Positions 22,979 through 31,838 of a stretch of DNA of 64,000 nt are shown here, piece after piece. Numbering within the stretch: position 1 is the first letter of the stretch; each line of letters opens with the position of its first letter. Position numbers and translations under genes: made by a program. This DNA comes from an uncultured Paracoccaceae bacterium (GTDB taxonomy: Bacteria > Pseudomonadota > Alphaproteobacteria > Rhodobacterales > Rhodobacteraceae), in the NCBI GenBank assembly GCA_947502145.1, contig CANMYO010000001.1:620001-684000 (forward strand), read 5' to 3'. The notes below the pieces were generated by a model, which ran no database searches, was not told the origin of the DNA, and was given only the letters and a program-made list of their open reading frames with translations.

Positions 22979-22999
22979 GGTGCCGCGGCCTGCGGCACC
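22979..22999. terminator. Hairpin between oxoprolinase and nusG
   Basis: An 8-bp stem (GGTGCCGC / GCGGCACC) with a 5-base loop lies 10 bases beyond the nusG stop and 117 bases after the convergent oxoprolinase gene. No T run on either strand, so it may only mark RNA 3' ends. Confidence 0.4.
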
Positions 23000-23008
23000 G
23001 CTGCGCGG

Positions 23009-23542
23009 TCAGCCCTGTTTTGTCACCTGCGTGAATTCCAGCTCAACCGGGGTGGCACGGCCAAAGATGGAGACCGTCACCTTGAGACGCTGGTTTTCTT
23101 CGTCGACATCTTCGACCATGCCGTCGAAGTCTTCGAAAGGACCGTCGTTGACCTTGACCTTTTCGCCAATGTCGTAGTGGATCATGGTGCGTGGTGCGTC
23201 CTGACCTTCTTCGACACGGCCAAGGATGGCCTGTACTTCGGCGTCGCGCATCGGCATCGGGCGACCCTGTGGTCCAAGGAAACCAGTGACGCGGTTGATC
23301 GAGTTGATCAGGTGATAGCCCTCGTCGGACAGCTCCATGTGCACCAGCACGTAACCGGGCATGAAGCGGCGTTCGGTTGTGACCTTCTTGTTGCGACGAA
23401 CCTCGATCACTTCTTCGGTTGGGACCAGAACTTCGTCGATCTGTTCGCTCAGGCCCTGCTCTTCAGCTTTCTGGCGGATCTGTTCGGCAATCTTTTTCTC
23501 GAAGTTCGAAAGGACGCTTACCGAATACCAACGTTTCGCCAT
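23009..23542 (-). CDS. nusG: Transcription termination/antitermination factor NusG
   Basis: A protein of 177 residues that binds the RNA polymerase clamp, suppresses pausing and couples transcription to translation or Rho. The start MAKRWYSVSVLSNFEKKIAEQI matches the family; the open frame runs 33 codons further upstream, but that part is not conserved. The NGN domain covers residues 1-110, with RRFMPGYVLVHM and GFLGPQGRPMP. The C-terminal KOW domain has GEKVKVNDGPFEDFDGMVEDV and a final beta strand. It is read with secE (gap 202 bases), but the next genes are not rplKA: the TRAP/oxoprolinase module lies between. Confidence 0.98.
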   Translation of the reverse strand: MAKRWYSVSVLSNFEKKIAEQIRQKAEEQGLSEQIDEVLVPTEEVIEVRRNKKVTTERRFMPGYVLVHMELSDEGYHLINSINRVTGFLGPQGRPMPMRDAEVQAILGRVEEGQDAPRTMIHYDIGEKVKVNDGPFEDFDGMVEDVDEENQRLKVTVSIFGRATPVELEFTQVTKQG

Positions 23543-23744
23543 GTTCTTTGACACCTTGCGCAGGCAACCCAGGCGGGCCGCAAATTCCATTTTAATCAAG
23601 CAGTTAACCTGCCCGCCCGAAAAATAAAAAGTGGCGCGCAACTTGATTCGAAGCGCGCCGTTTTCGGGAATTGTGGGTGATTACCGCCCTGCCCCGTTGA
23701 TTTCAAGGGGGCGGTTGGGTTTTTAGCCGTGTCGCGGCGTCCGA

Positions 23745-23942
23745 TCAGGAGCCGAAATAGCCGAGAACGCCGGTCAGACCGGACCGGATGATCCAGTCAA
23801 CCAGCGAAAAGAATATCGCCGTCAGCGCCGCCAGAATGAACACCATCACGGTGGTCAGAACAACTTCGCGCCGGGTCGGCCAGATGACCTTGGCAATTTC
23901 AGCGCGGGTTTCGTTAATGAACTTGACGGGGTTCGTGGCCAT
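23745..23942 (-). CDS. secE: Preprotein translocase subunit SecE
   Basis: A protein of 65 residues, the single-spanning short SecE form common outside enterobacteria. An amphipathic helix with the conserved ...ETRAEIAKVIWPTRREVVLTT region (about 10-30) precedes one transmembrane helix (about 30-55). SecE clamps the two halves of SecY and is essential. It is followed by nusG as in most bacteria; the spacer can fold ACCGCC with GGCGGT. Confidence 0.96.
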   Translation of the reverse strand: MATNPVKFINETRAEIAKVIWPTRREVVLTTVMVFILAALTAIFFSLVDWIIRSGLTGVLGYFGS

Positions 23943-24017
23943 GATCGGTCTGCCTTATCTGCGGTTCAGTGGCACATACGGCCTTGTGCGCTGCAATTCA
24001 AGCCTTGCAATTCGGGT

Positions 24018-24911
24018 TCAGGGACGCAATCGCGTGACATCTGCCATTGCGTCGATCCGCGCGATCTGCGCGGCGTAGGCGTCTGTACCAATGTCATGGG
24101 ACGCCTGGTCAAACACATCAAAGGCCGGGAAGTCCGGCCCGGTCGGAAAGGCCGCCTGCAACACCGCCACCTTGGGGCGCGGCTGATTGTACTTCACGCT
24201 TTCGGCCAGTTTCGACACGGCCAGCGCAGACAGGCGCTGGTGCACGCGGGTTTCGACGGGGGAAACGCGCGGGCCTGCCGCCGGGCCAGCCATGGCCTCG
24301 GCAATCTGGGGGAACACGGTCTGATAATCCTCGTAACGCCAGACCGTGAGGCGGCGCAGACCGGGTGTGGCCCGCAGCCGTTCAACCAGATCGGCCCAGT
24401 CCACGCCAACCAATGGGTTCTTTTCGTGAAACCGTTCGGGTTTCACATAGCGCCCCGCCAACAACACCTGCCCATAGGCCGAGTTGAGAAAGGTCGTTGG
24501 ATGGCGGATCGCCAGAAAGACATCAAGGCTGGCCGGGGCGATCCGCTTGGCGAGGATACGCACTCGGCGCGGGGCATCCGCATAAAGCGGCATCCCGACA
24601 TTGCCCCAGCGGTTGCCAAGGGTGGCGGGAAAGTTTTCTTCCGACAGGATCAGATGCGCCGCCCCGCGCGACAGACCGGACAGCGCGTCAGCGGCCATGG
24701 GTTGCGCGGATTCTGACGGTCTTGGCGTGATTCCAAAGCGCCGCGTCAGGGTCTGATTGTCGCCGCGAAAGCTGGCCGGGCCGTGAAACTGCACACCCGC
24801 AGCCGCCAGCGCTGCAGCGCTGTCCAAGAACGACCGCTGCAGATGCGTGGTCGCCGTCTTGTGCGCGCCGATATGCAGGGCAACACTTTGGGGATGAAGG
24901 TTGTCTGGCAT
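24018..24911 (-). CDS. Sulfotransferase-like P-loop protein
   Basis: A protein of 297 residues. Near the N-terminus lies HIGAHKTATTHLQRSFLD (about residues 13-30), matching the 5'-phosphosulfate-binding loop of PAPS-dependent sulfotransferases (pattern GxxKTGTT). RHPTTFLNSAYGQ in the middle fits the 3'-phosphate-binding Arg-Ser motif. The acceptor is unknown; polysaccharides or lipids are common in relatives. The second Met (24911) is preferred over 24923 because GGGG lies six bases before it. It stands between tRNA-Trp and secE, where no such gene is found in the standard arrangement. Confidence 0.6.
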   Translation of the reverse strand: MPDNLHPQSVALHIGAHKTATTHLQRSFLDSAAALAAAGVQFHGPASFRGDNQTLTRRFGITPRPSESAQPMAADALSGLSRGAAHLILSEENFPATLGNRWGNVGMPLYADAPRRVRILAKRIAPASLDVFLAIRHPTTFLNSAYGQVLLAGRYVKPERFHEKNPLVGVDWADLVERLRATPGLRRLTVWRYEDYQTVFPQIAEAMAGPAAGPRVSPVETRVHQRLSALAVSKLAESVKYNQPRPKVAVLQAAFPTGPDFPAFDVFDQASHDIGTDAYAAQIARIDAMADVTRLRP

Positions 24912-24953
24912 GATCGACCCCATTCCCCGCCAATTGCTGTGGGAGACGTGGCC

Positions 24954-25029
24954 TGGCAGGGGCAGCAGGGCTTGAACCCGCGACCTACGGTTTTGGAGAC
25001 CGTCGCTCTACCAACTGAGCTATACCCCT
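24954..25029 (-). tRNA. trpT: tRNA-Trp (anticodon CCA)
   Basis: A 76-base cloverleaf with encoded 3' CCA. Acceptor stem AGGGGTA pairs with TGCCCCT (one G-T pair), the D arm is GCTCAGTTGGTAGAGC, the anticodon loop is CTCCAAA, and the T arm is GCGGG-TTCAAGC-CCTGC. tRNA-Trp upstream of secE-nusG is a widely conserved position; here the sulfotransferase-like gene comes between. Confidence 0.98.
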
Positions 25030-25140
25030 AAGGCCGAGCCACGGGTTAGCCCGAAGCCGCCACGGGATCAAGGCCCGGCTTGCCATCGGGTGCAGAAATT
25101 CGCATGAACGTGGCGATCCAAGCCCATGAAAGGCCAATGT

Positions 25141-25809
25141 GTGTCCCCGTTTCGCCGCCGATTGGAAAACTCCGTCATTTTGACAAGGGCGGTCGCACGT
25201 CTGGCGTATTGGTATCTGGCGTTTTGCAATCGGACAACGCGATGGGACCACGCGGGCCTAATAGAGCTTCAGGCCGACCTATCCAAGGGGCCGGTGTTGC
25301 TGGTGATCTGGCATCAATGCGCCTTGATGGCCCCGGTTCACTGGCCGGCGGCGGACGGTCAGCTGTCCAGCATTCACGCAAGCTCTCCCATTGCGCGGGT
25401 ATCGGGGGCCATGCAGCGGCTGTGCGGGCTTCTTCCCATGCAGTTGTCAAAGGATCAGTCCAATGTCCGCGCCGCGCGAATGCTGCTGGGGCGGGTCCGC
25501 GAAGGGGTGAGCATCGGACTTGCCGCGGATGGGCCGCTTGGCCCGGCGCTTGAGGTAAAGGATGCGCCGCTGATCTGGGCGGAAAAGACAGGATTGCCGG
25601 TCTATACCTATGCCTTTGCCACCAAACGGCACCGGCGTCTGAACGTTTGGGACCGTATGATCCTGCCCCTGCCCTTTTCAAAGGGTGCAGTGGTCTTTGC
25701 CCGGCTTGCGCACACTGCCCCGGCGCGCGATGACCTACGCAGCGACCTGGAACAACTGCTGAATGCGGGCACGAAAAAGGCCGACCAGATGGCCGGCCTT
25801 TCCCAATAA
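25141..25809 (+). CDS. Lysophospholipid acyltransferase-like protein (DUF374)
   Basis: About 222 residues. The DUF374/LPLAT-like pattern is visible: GPVLLVIWHQCALMAPVHW (His near the active site), then GVSIGLAADGPLGPALEVKDAPLIWAEKTGLPVYTYAFA. Family members transfer acyl chains to lipid A precursors or other glycolipids at the inner membrane. The substrate here is unknown. The frame is open from ATG 25126; GTG 25141 is preferred because AAAGG stands 5 bases before it. The last codons form part of the terminator hairpin shared with the convergent symporter gene. Confidence 0.78.
   Translation: MSPFRRRLENSVILTRAVARLAYWYLAFCNRTTRWDHAGLIELQADLSKGPVLLVIWHQCALMAPVHWPAADGQLSSIHASSPIARVSGAMQRLCGLLPMQLSKDQSNVRAARMLLGRVREGVSIGLAADGPLGPALEVKDAPLIWAEKTGLPVYTYAFATKRHRRLNVWDRMILPLPFSKGAVVFARLAHTAPARDDLRSDLEQLLNAGTKKADQMAGLSQ
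25774..25801 (-). terminator. Terminator of the symporter gene, inside the acyltransferase 3' end
   Basis: On the minus strand AAAGGCCG...CGGCCTTTTT forms an 8-bp stem with a 10-base loop, followed by a T run. It lies 20 bases past the symporter stop and inside the last codons of the convergent acyltransferase. On the plus strand the same hairpin is followed by TCCC. Confidence 0.75.
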
Positions 25810-25820
25810 TCTGACGCAGC

Positions 25821-27377
25821 TTAGTGCGTGAACTTCTTGATCTCGCCCGAGCGCAGACGCTCTGAGTAGGATGCAAGTTCCTTGCGCACCACCTTCATGA
25901 GGAAGTAGAGCGCGGTGATGTTCACCACGGCCATGGCAAAGATTGCCGCATCCGAGAAGTCGATCACCGGACCAAGTCTTGCCGCTGCGCCGATGACAAT
26001 GAAAACACAGAACAGGCACTTGAAGACCATTTCCGCAGTCTTGCCCTCACCAAACAGGTAGGTCCATGCCTTCAGCCCGTAGTAGGACCAGGAGATCATG
26101 GTCGAGAAGGCAAAGAGGATCACGGCAATCGCCAGTACAAATGGGAACCAGCTGATCGCAGATCCGAAGGCGGCGGATGTCAGCGCAACACCAGAGGTGT
26201 CACCAACCGTCGCAATGGCACTGCCCGCTTCGTTCAGCACGTAGTTGCCTGTGGCCTCGTCGATCAACAGCTGACCGGAGATCGTGATCACAAGCGCCGT
26301 CATGGTGCAGATCACAACCGTATCGATCAGCGGCTCAAGCAAGGACACAAAACCTTCGGTGATTGGCTCTTTGGTTTTCACCGCAGAGTGGGCAATCGCC
26401 GCAGACCCAACGCCCGCTTCGTTTGAGAAGGCGGCCCGCTTGAAGCCCTGGATCAGTGCACCAACAAGACCACCAGCAACGCCAAGACCGGTGAAGGCAC
26501 CTGCGAAGATCTGGCCAAAGGCCCAGCCGATCTGGTCATAGTTCACGATCAGAACGATCAGCGCAGCGCCGACATAAAGGATGCCCATGAATGGCACGAC
26601 CTTTTCAGTCACGCGCGCGATGGATTTGATCCCGCCAACGATGACAAGGAACACAACGACCGCAAAGACAAGACCCGTGATCCAACCCGGGTAATCGCCA
26701 ACAATGCCGGCAATCTGCGCATGCGCCTGATTGGCCTGGAACATGTTGCCGCCACCAAAGGCGCCAAGGATACAGAAGATCGAGAACAGGACCGCAAGAA
26801 TCTTGCCGCCCGGCAGACCAAGTTCGTCAAACCCTTTGGAGATGTAATACATCGGGCCACCTGACACGGTGCCGTCTTCGTATTCGTTCCGGTATTTCAC
26901 GCCAAGCGTACATTCGGTGAATTTGGACGCCATGCCCAACAGACCGGCAAGGATCATCCAGAACGTCGCACCCGGGCCACCGATGCCAACAGCAACGGCC
27001 ACACCCGCGATGTTACCCAGACCAACGGTGCCTGACAAAGCCGTGGCAAGCGCCTGGAAGTGGCTGACTTCGCCCGCGTCATTTGGGTCGGAATAATCGC
27101 CTTTGACCAGCGAAATCGCATGCCCAAAGAAGCGGAACTGCACAAAGGCAAAGTACAGCGTAAAGACCGATGCACCAATCACCAGCCACATCACGATCCA
27201 GGGAAAGGACGTGCCGGGAATGGGGGCAAAAACGAACCACACAAATGGTCCGGTGAACGTTGCGAAGACCTCGCTTACCTTATCGTCCAGTGACATGGCC
27301 TCTTCCTGGGCCAGTGCCGGAACAGCGGTCGCAAAGAAGGCGAATGCTGCCAAAAGCAGTTTGTTAAGAGTATTCAT
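25821..27377 (-). CDS. Alanine/glycine:cation symporter (AGCS family)
   Basis: A protein of 518 residues. The N-terminus carries a signal-like segment (LLLAAFAFFATAVPALA), then about ten transmembrane helices. AGCS signatures are clear: LATALSGTVGLGNIAGVAVAVGIGGPGATFWM near residues 110-140 and GGLVGALIQGFKRAAFSNEAGVGSAAIAHS near 300-330. The family imports alanine or glycine with sodium or protons. It follows the usp gene after 11 bases and is co-transcribed with it. A terminator follows directly. Confidence 0.93.
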   Translation of the reverse strand: MNTLNKLLLAAFAFFATAVPALAQEEAMSLDDKVSEVFATFTGPFVWFVFAPIPGTSFPWIVMWLVIGASVFTLYFAFVQFRFFGHAISLVKGDYSDPNDAGEVSHFQALATALSGTVGLGNIAGVAVAVGIGGPGATFWMILAGLLGMASKFTECTLGVKYRNEYEDGTVSGGPMYYISKGFDELGLPGGKILAVLFSIFCILGAFGGGNMFQANQAHAQIAGIVGDYPGWITGLVFAVVVFLVIVGGIKSIARVTEKVVPFMGILYVGAALIVLIVNYDQIGWAFGQIFAGAFTGLGVAGGLVGALIQGFKRAAFSNEAGVGSAAIAHSAVKTKEPITEGFVSLLEPLIDTVVICTMTALVITISGQLLIDEATGNYVLNEAGSAIATVGDTSGVALTSAAFGSAISWFPFVLAIAVILFAFSTMISWSYYGLKAWTYLFGEGKTAEMVFKCLFCVFIVIGAAARLGPVIDFSDAAIFAMAVVNITALYFLMKVVRKELASYSERLRSGEIKKFTH

Positions 27378-27388
27378 CTGTTGTCCCC

Positions 27389-27826
27389 TCAGGCCACGAC
27401 TGTGACTGGCACACTGGCGTTCATCACCAGATTTGCGGTTGCGCTGCCAAAGATGCGGCTGGAAAAGCCACCATCGCTAGACCTTGCAACAACGATTTGA
27501 TTTGCGCCTTCTTCCTTGGCGATATTGTCCAAGGTGTCCGCGACATTCCCGTGACGCACCATGCCGGTGGCGTTCAGGCCCGCCTCTTTCAGCTTGGCAA
27601 CTGCCGGCTCGACCACGCGGCTTGTCGCAACCGAGATCTCTTCTTCGCGCCGTTTGTGCCGCTGGGCGTTTTCTTCTGCGGTCTGGAAAGTAAATGGTGA
27701 CCATTCGATCACGTATACAACCACCAGCGCGCAGCCGTCGGTTTTCTCGGCCATCTGTTGACCAAAAGCGAGGGCTTTTTCACCCGAGCTATGACCATCC
27801 AGACCGATGACTAGTTTCATTGTCAT
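27389..27826 (-). CDS. Universal stress protein (UspA fold)
   Basis: A protein of 145 residues with one Usp domain: beta strand MKLVIGLDGHSSGEKAL at the start, VVYVIEW, then the C-terminal ATP-loop-like stretch IVVARSSDGGFSSRIFGSATANLVMNASVPVTVVA (G-2x-G-9x-G(S/T)-like). The ATG at 27826 is chosen because GAGG lies five bases before it; the frame is open 31 codons further upstream. Usp proteins bind ATP or act as dimers in stress survival. Pairing with the amino-acid symporter is unusual but probably only shows shared expression. Confidence 0.9.
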   Translation of the reverse strand: MTMKLVIGLDGHSSGEKALAFGQQMAEKTDGCALVVVYVIEWSPFTFQTAEENAQRHKRREEEISVATSRVVEPAVAKLKEAGLNATGMVRHGNVADTLDNIAKEEGANQIVVARSSDGGFSSRIFGSATANLVMNASVPVTVVA

Positions 27827-27989
27827 GTGTCCCTCTTTCTTTTCTTTGTTATTCCCGAACTCATTAAGAAGACTGGAAATGCCGCTCTTACCGGCGGCGG
27901 TTCTGGTGGTTCGACCCACCTGAGATCGCGTTGCGATTGTGGTTAACTATAGGAAAGTGCACTGAGCGATGTGACTTAAATCGGGCAGA

Positions 27990-28011
27990 TTTCAGGCCAT
28001 TTGGCCTGAAA
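27990..28011. repeat. Perfect 22-base dyad upstream of usp-symporter operon
   Basis: Arms TTTCAGGCCA / TGGCCTGAAA with two bases between. It lies 164 bases before the usp start. No T run follows on either strand. It could be an operator or a hairpin in the leader. The whole stretch 27827-28292 (466 bases) has no credible gene: I see only this dyad and a small hairpin, GGTGG...CCACC, near 27905-27920. Confidence 0.5.
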
Positions 28012-28292
28012 GTTGACCGTAAGGCAGTCCAATTTTCGAATTGATGAAAGATTGACAGTCCGGTTGGCAAACCCGTTCCGGCGCGGCATTGCCACTTGTC
28101 GGGCCGTCGGGCCAGCCGCCAGAACTGTCTGTTTGTGCGCCGGTTCAATAGAAGGCCCAGCGGCACAGGCGCATGCACCATTCAACGCTGCAATTACCGC
28201 GACGTCAAACCCGAAATTCACAACCTATGCACGACAAATCGCAGGCGCAATCGGTGCTGTCGCGGTACGGGTTTGGGCGATTTTGTGTTGCA

Positions 28293-28322
28293 AAGGCCGC
28301 CGCGATTGCTCGGGGCGGCCTT
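28293..28322 (-). terminator. Terminator of tuf
   Basis: Stem AAGGCCGCC / GGCGGCCTT (9 bp) with a 12-base loop lies 43 bases past the tuf stop and is followed by TGC on the minus strand. Strong stem, short T run. Confidence 0.7.
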
Positions 28323-28365
28323 CTTTGGCGTGTCGGTGGTCCCGCCCGGAGGCGGGAGGGCCGGT

Positions 28366-29541
<1,176 letters not shown>

Positions 29542-29746
29542 AGCCACTGCCTTTTGAATTTGGGGGACAATCCCTTGCCCCGTGGAAAACATCGCGGGCG
29601 ATGTATTGCGGATTGGACCGGAAATCAAGCAGATTGGCGCGCAGGACCGTCCGGTGGTTTTGTGCTATGCACATTCCGGCAACAACCTGGCAACATCCCG
29701 TGCAGATCGAGATGTTAACAGAATTAACCTTTAGGAGAGACATCAG

Positions 29747-30121
29747 ATGAAACTTGGCGCATTCTCAATCAGCCTCAACGTGAAAGACCTGAGCAAAAGC
29801 CGGGATTTCTATCGCCTGCTCGGGTTCGAGGACATGGGTGGCAACATGGAGCACGGCTATCTGATTCTGAAGAACGGCGACGCGATCATTGGCCTTTTTG
29901 CCGGCTTCATCGAAGCCAATACGCTAACATTCAATCCCGGCTGGGATCAGAATGCCCAGAACGTCGAGGGCGACTGGGACGATGTGCGCACCATTCAGGC
30001 GCGCCTGCAAGAAGCCAATGTCACACTGAAAGACACCTGCGATCCGGCGACAGAGGGCCCCGCCCATATCAGCCTGATTGATCCAGATGGCAATGCGATC
30101 CTGATCGACCAGCACCGTTAG
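29747..30121 (+). CDS. VOC-fold protein (glyoxalase/dioxygenase superfamily)
   Basis: A protein of 124 residues with two beta-alpha-beta-beta-beta modules. It begins GAFSISLNVKDLSKSRDFYRLLGF, the classic first module, and ends HISLIDPDGNAILIDQH, the second-module strand with its DPDGN turn. Such proteins bind a divalent metal and act as lyases, dioxygenases or resistance proteins. The specific activity cannot be deduced. AGGAGA precedes the ATG. Divergent from tuf and followed by a GC-rich hairpin. Confidence 0.82.
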   Translation: MKLGAFSISLNVKDLSKSRDFYRLLGFEDMGGNMEHGYLILKNGDAIIGLFAGFIEANTLTFNPGWDQNAQNVEGDWDDVRTIQARLQEANVTLKDTCDPATEGPAHISLIDPDGNAILIDQHR

Positions 30122-30129
30122 GCCCACCC

Positions 30130-30154
30130 CCGCCGCGCTGTGGTGGCGCGGCGG
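30130..30154. terminator. GC-rich hairpin between VOC gene and gabD
   Basis: A 9-bp stem (CCGCCGCGC / GCGCGGCGG) with a 7-base loop in the 51-base gap between convergent genes. No T run on either side. Probably a shared RNA 3'-end structure. Confidence 0.55.
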
Positions 30155-30172
30155 CTGTGCAATCAGCGAATA

Positions 30173-31618
30173 TCAGACCGAGAGGCAGCAGTATTTCATT
30201 TCGAGGTACTCCTCGATGCCATATTTGGAGCCTTCACGGCCAAGGCCGGATTGCTTGATGCCACCAAAGGGGGCGATCTCGGTCGAGATCAGGCCGGTGT
30301 TCACCCCGACCATGCCGTAATCCAGCTCTTCCATCATCTGCCAAACCTGCGACAGGTTTTGCGTGTAGACATAAGAGGCGAGGCCAAATTCGGTATCATT
30401 GGCGGCGGCGATCACCTCTTGCGCGGTGTCAAACCTGAAAATCGGCGCAACCGGTCCAAAGGTTTCTTCGTGGGCGATGGTCATGTCGGCAGTCGCGTCA
30501 CCGAGGATCGTGGGCTGAAAGAAGGTGCCGCCGTTTTCATGGGCCGCACCACCGATGATCACCTTTGCGCCCTTGCTGGTCGCATCGGCAATATGGGTTT
30601 CGACCTTGCTGACGGCCGCCGGGCTGATCAGCGGCCCAATGACAGAGCCTTCGGCGAAACCGTCCCCCACCTTGAGATCGGCAACCGCCTTGGTCAGCTT
30701 TTCAACAAAGGCGTCATAGATTCCGGCCTGTGCATAGAGACGGTTGCTGCACACGCAGGTTTGCCCCGCATTGCGAAATTTCGAGATCACCGCACCGGCG
30801 ACGGCGGCATCCAGATCCGCGTCATCAAAGACGATGAACGGCGCATTGCCCCCCAGTTCGAGCGAGAGTTTCTTGATCTGGTCAGCGCCCTGCCGCATCA
30901 GGATACGACCGACGTTTGTTGACCCCGTAAAGCTGATCTTGCGCATTTTGGGATTGCTGGTGAATTCCCGTCCAATCCCTTCGGAATCGTCTGACGGCAG
31001 GACCGAGAGCACACCGGCAGGCACCCCGGCAACCTCGGCCAGTTTCGCCATGGCGAGCGCGGACAGCGGCGTTTCGGCTGCCGGTTTGATGACCATCGCA
31101 CAGCCCGCCGCCAGGGCCGGCGCAACCTTGCGCGCAATCATCGCATTGGGGAAATTCCAAGGCGTAATCGCGCCAACAACGCCTACGGGCTGTTTGATCA
31201 CGACGATGCGTTTATCCGGCTGGTGGCCGGGAATGGTGTCGCCATAGACGCGCTTTGCCTCTTCTCCGAACCATTCGATAAAGCTGGCCCCGTAGAGAAT
31301 TTCGCCCCGTGCCTCGGCCAAGGGCTTGCCCATTTCAGCGGTCAGGATGGCGGCCAGATCATCGGCATTTGCAACCATGAGGTCATACCATTTGCGCAGC
31401 ACGGCGGCGCGGTCCTTGCCGGTTTGGCGGGCCCAGTCCTTTTGTGCGATCTCTGCCGCGTCAATGGCGGCGGCCGCATCTGCGGGCGTGCAATTGGCAA
31501 CCTTGGTCACCGTGGCCCCGGTTGCGGGGTTGGTGACGGTCAGCGTGTCATCGCGCGTCACCCATTGGCCAGCAAGGAAGGCGTCAGAGATGATCAGCTC
31601 GGGGCGTTTCAGTTTCAT
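30173..31618 (-). CDS. gabD: NADP-dependent succinate-semialdehyde dehydrogenase
   Basis: A protein of 481 residues of the aldehyde dehydrogenase superfamily, closest to GabD/SSADH. It oxidises succinate semialdehyde to succinate in 4-aminobutyrate breakdown. PWNFP (153-157) and the FTGST loop (230-234) shape the cofactor pocket. Glu254 (ELGG) is the general base, and Cys288 in FRNAGQTC is the nucleophile at the same number as in E. coli GabD. The C-terminal [21 protein letters not shown] segment is characteristic of SSADH. No GABA transaminase gene is adjacent. Confidence 0.9.
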   Translation of the reverse strand: MKLKRPELIISDAFLAGQWVTRDDTLTVTNPATGATVTKVANCTPADAAAAIDAAEIAQKDWARQTGKDRAAVLRKWYDLMVANADDLAAILTAEMGKPLAEARGEILYGASFIEWFGEEAKRVYGDTIPGHQPDKRIVVIKQPVGVVGAITPWNFPNAMIARKVAPALAAGCAMVIKPAAETPLSALAMAKLAEVAGVPAGVLSVLPSDDSEGIGREFTSNPKMRKISFTGSTNVGRILMRQGADQIKKLSLELGGNAPFIVFDDADLDAAVAGAVISKFRNAGQTCVCSNRLYAQAGIYDAFVEKLTKAVADLKVGDGFAEGSVIGPLISPAAVSKVETHIADATSKGAKVIIGGAAHENGGTFFQPTILGDATADMTIAHEETFGPVAPIFRFDTAQEVIAAANDTEFGLASYVYTQNLSQVWQMMEELDYGMVGVNTGLISTEIAPFGGIKQSGLGREGSKYGIEEYLEMKYCCLSV

Positions 31619-31654
31619 GATCGGGCACTCATTTCAGGTCAAAGATGCGCGCGT

Positions 31655-31783
31655 CTAGCGCATCAGGAAGGGATCGGGAATCGGTTTGTCGCGGGTGCGC
31701 AGCCAGACCGCCTTGACCCTTCTTACAGGCAAGCGCACCCCGTATGCCACCTTTGCGACCATGACCGCGCGCCCTGTGGCCAT
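31655..31783 (-). CDS. Doubtful small basic ORF (42 aa) after parC
   Basis: An ORF of 42 codons, rich in Arg and ending ...WLRTRDKPIPDPFLMR, lies between parC and gabD. No Shine-Dalgarno sequence precedes the ATG, and I do not recognise it. It is recorded because the end looks protein-like. The 220-base gap holds nothing else. Confidence 0.15.
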   Translation of the reverse strand: MATGRAVMVAKVAYGVRLPVRRVKAVWLRTRDKPIPDPFLMR

Positions 31784-31838
31784 CAGTGGGGGCAATGATC
31801 AATCGGGGCCGGACATGCGCGATGCGGCGCGATACCGG

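Noticed and set aside
23660-23725. Terminator between secE and nusG on the plus strand (GC stem plus TTGGGTTTTT)
   Set aside because: No plus-strand gene lies upstream for it to end; the stem has a long loop. Treated as spacer structure only.
27905-27920. GGTGGTTCGACCCACC, looking like the T arm of a tRNA
   Set aside because: No acceptor, D or anticodon arms can be built around it on either strand; it is a plain short hairpin.
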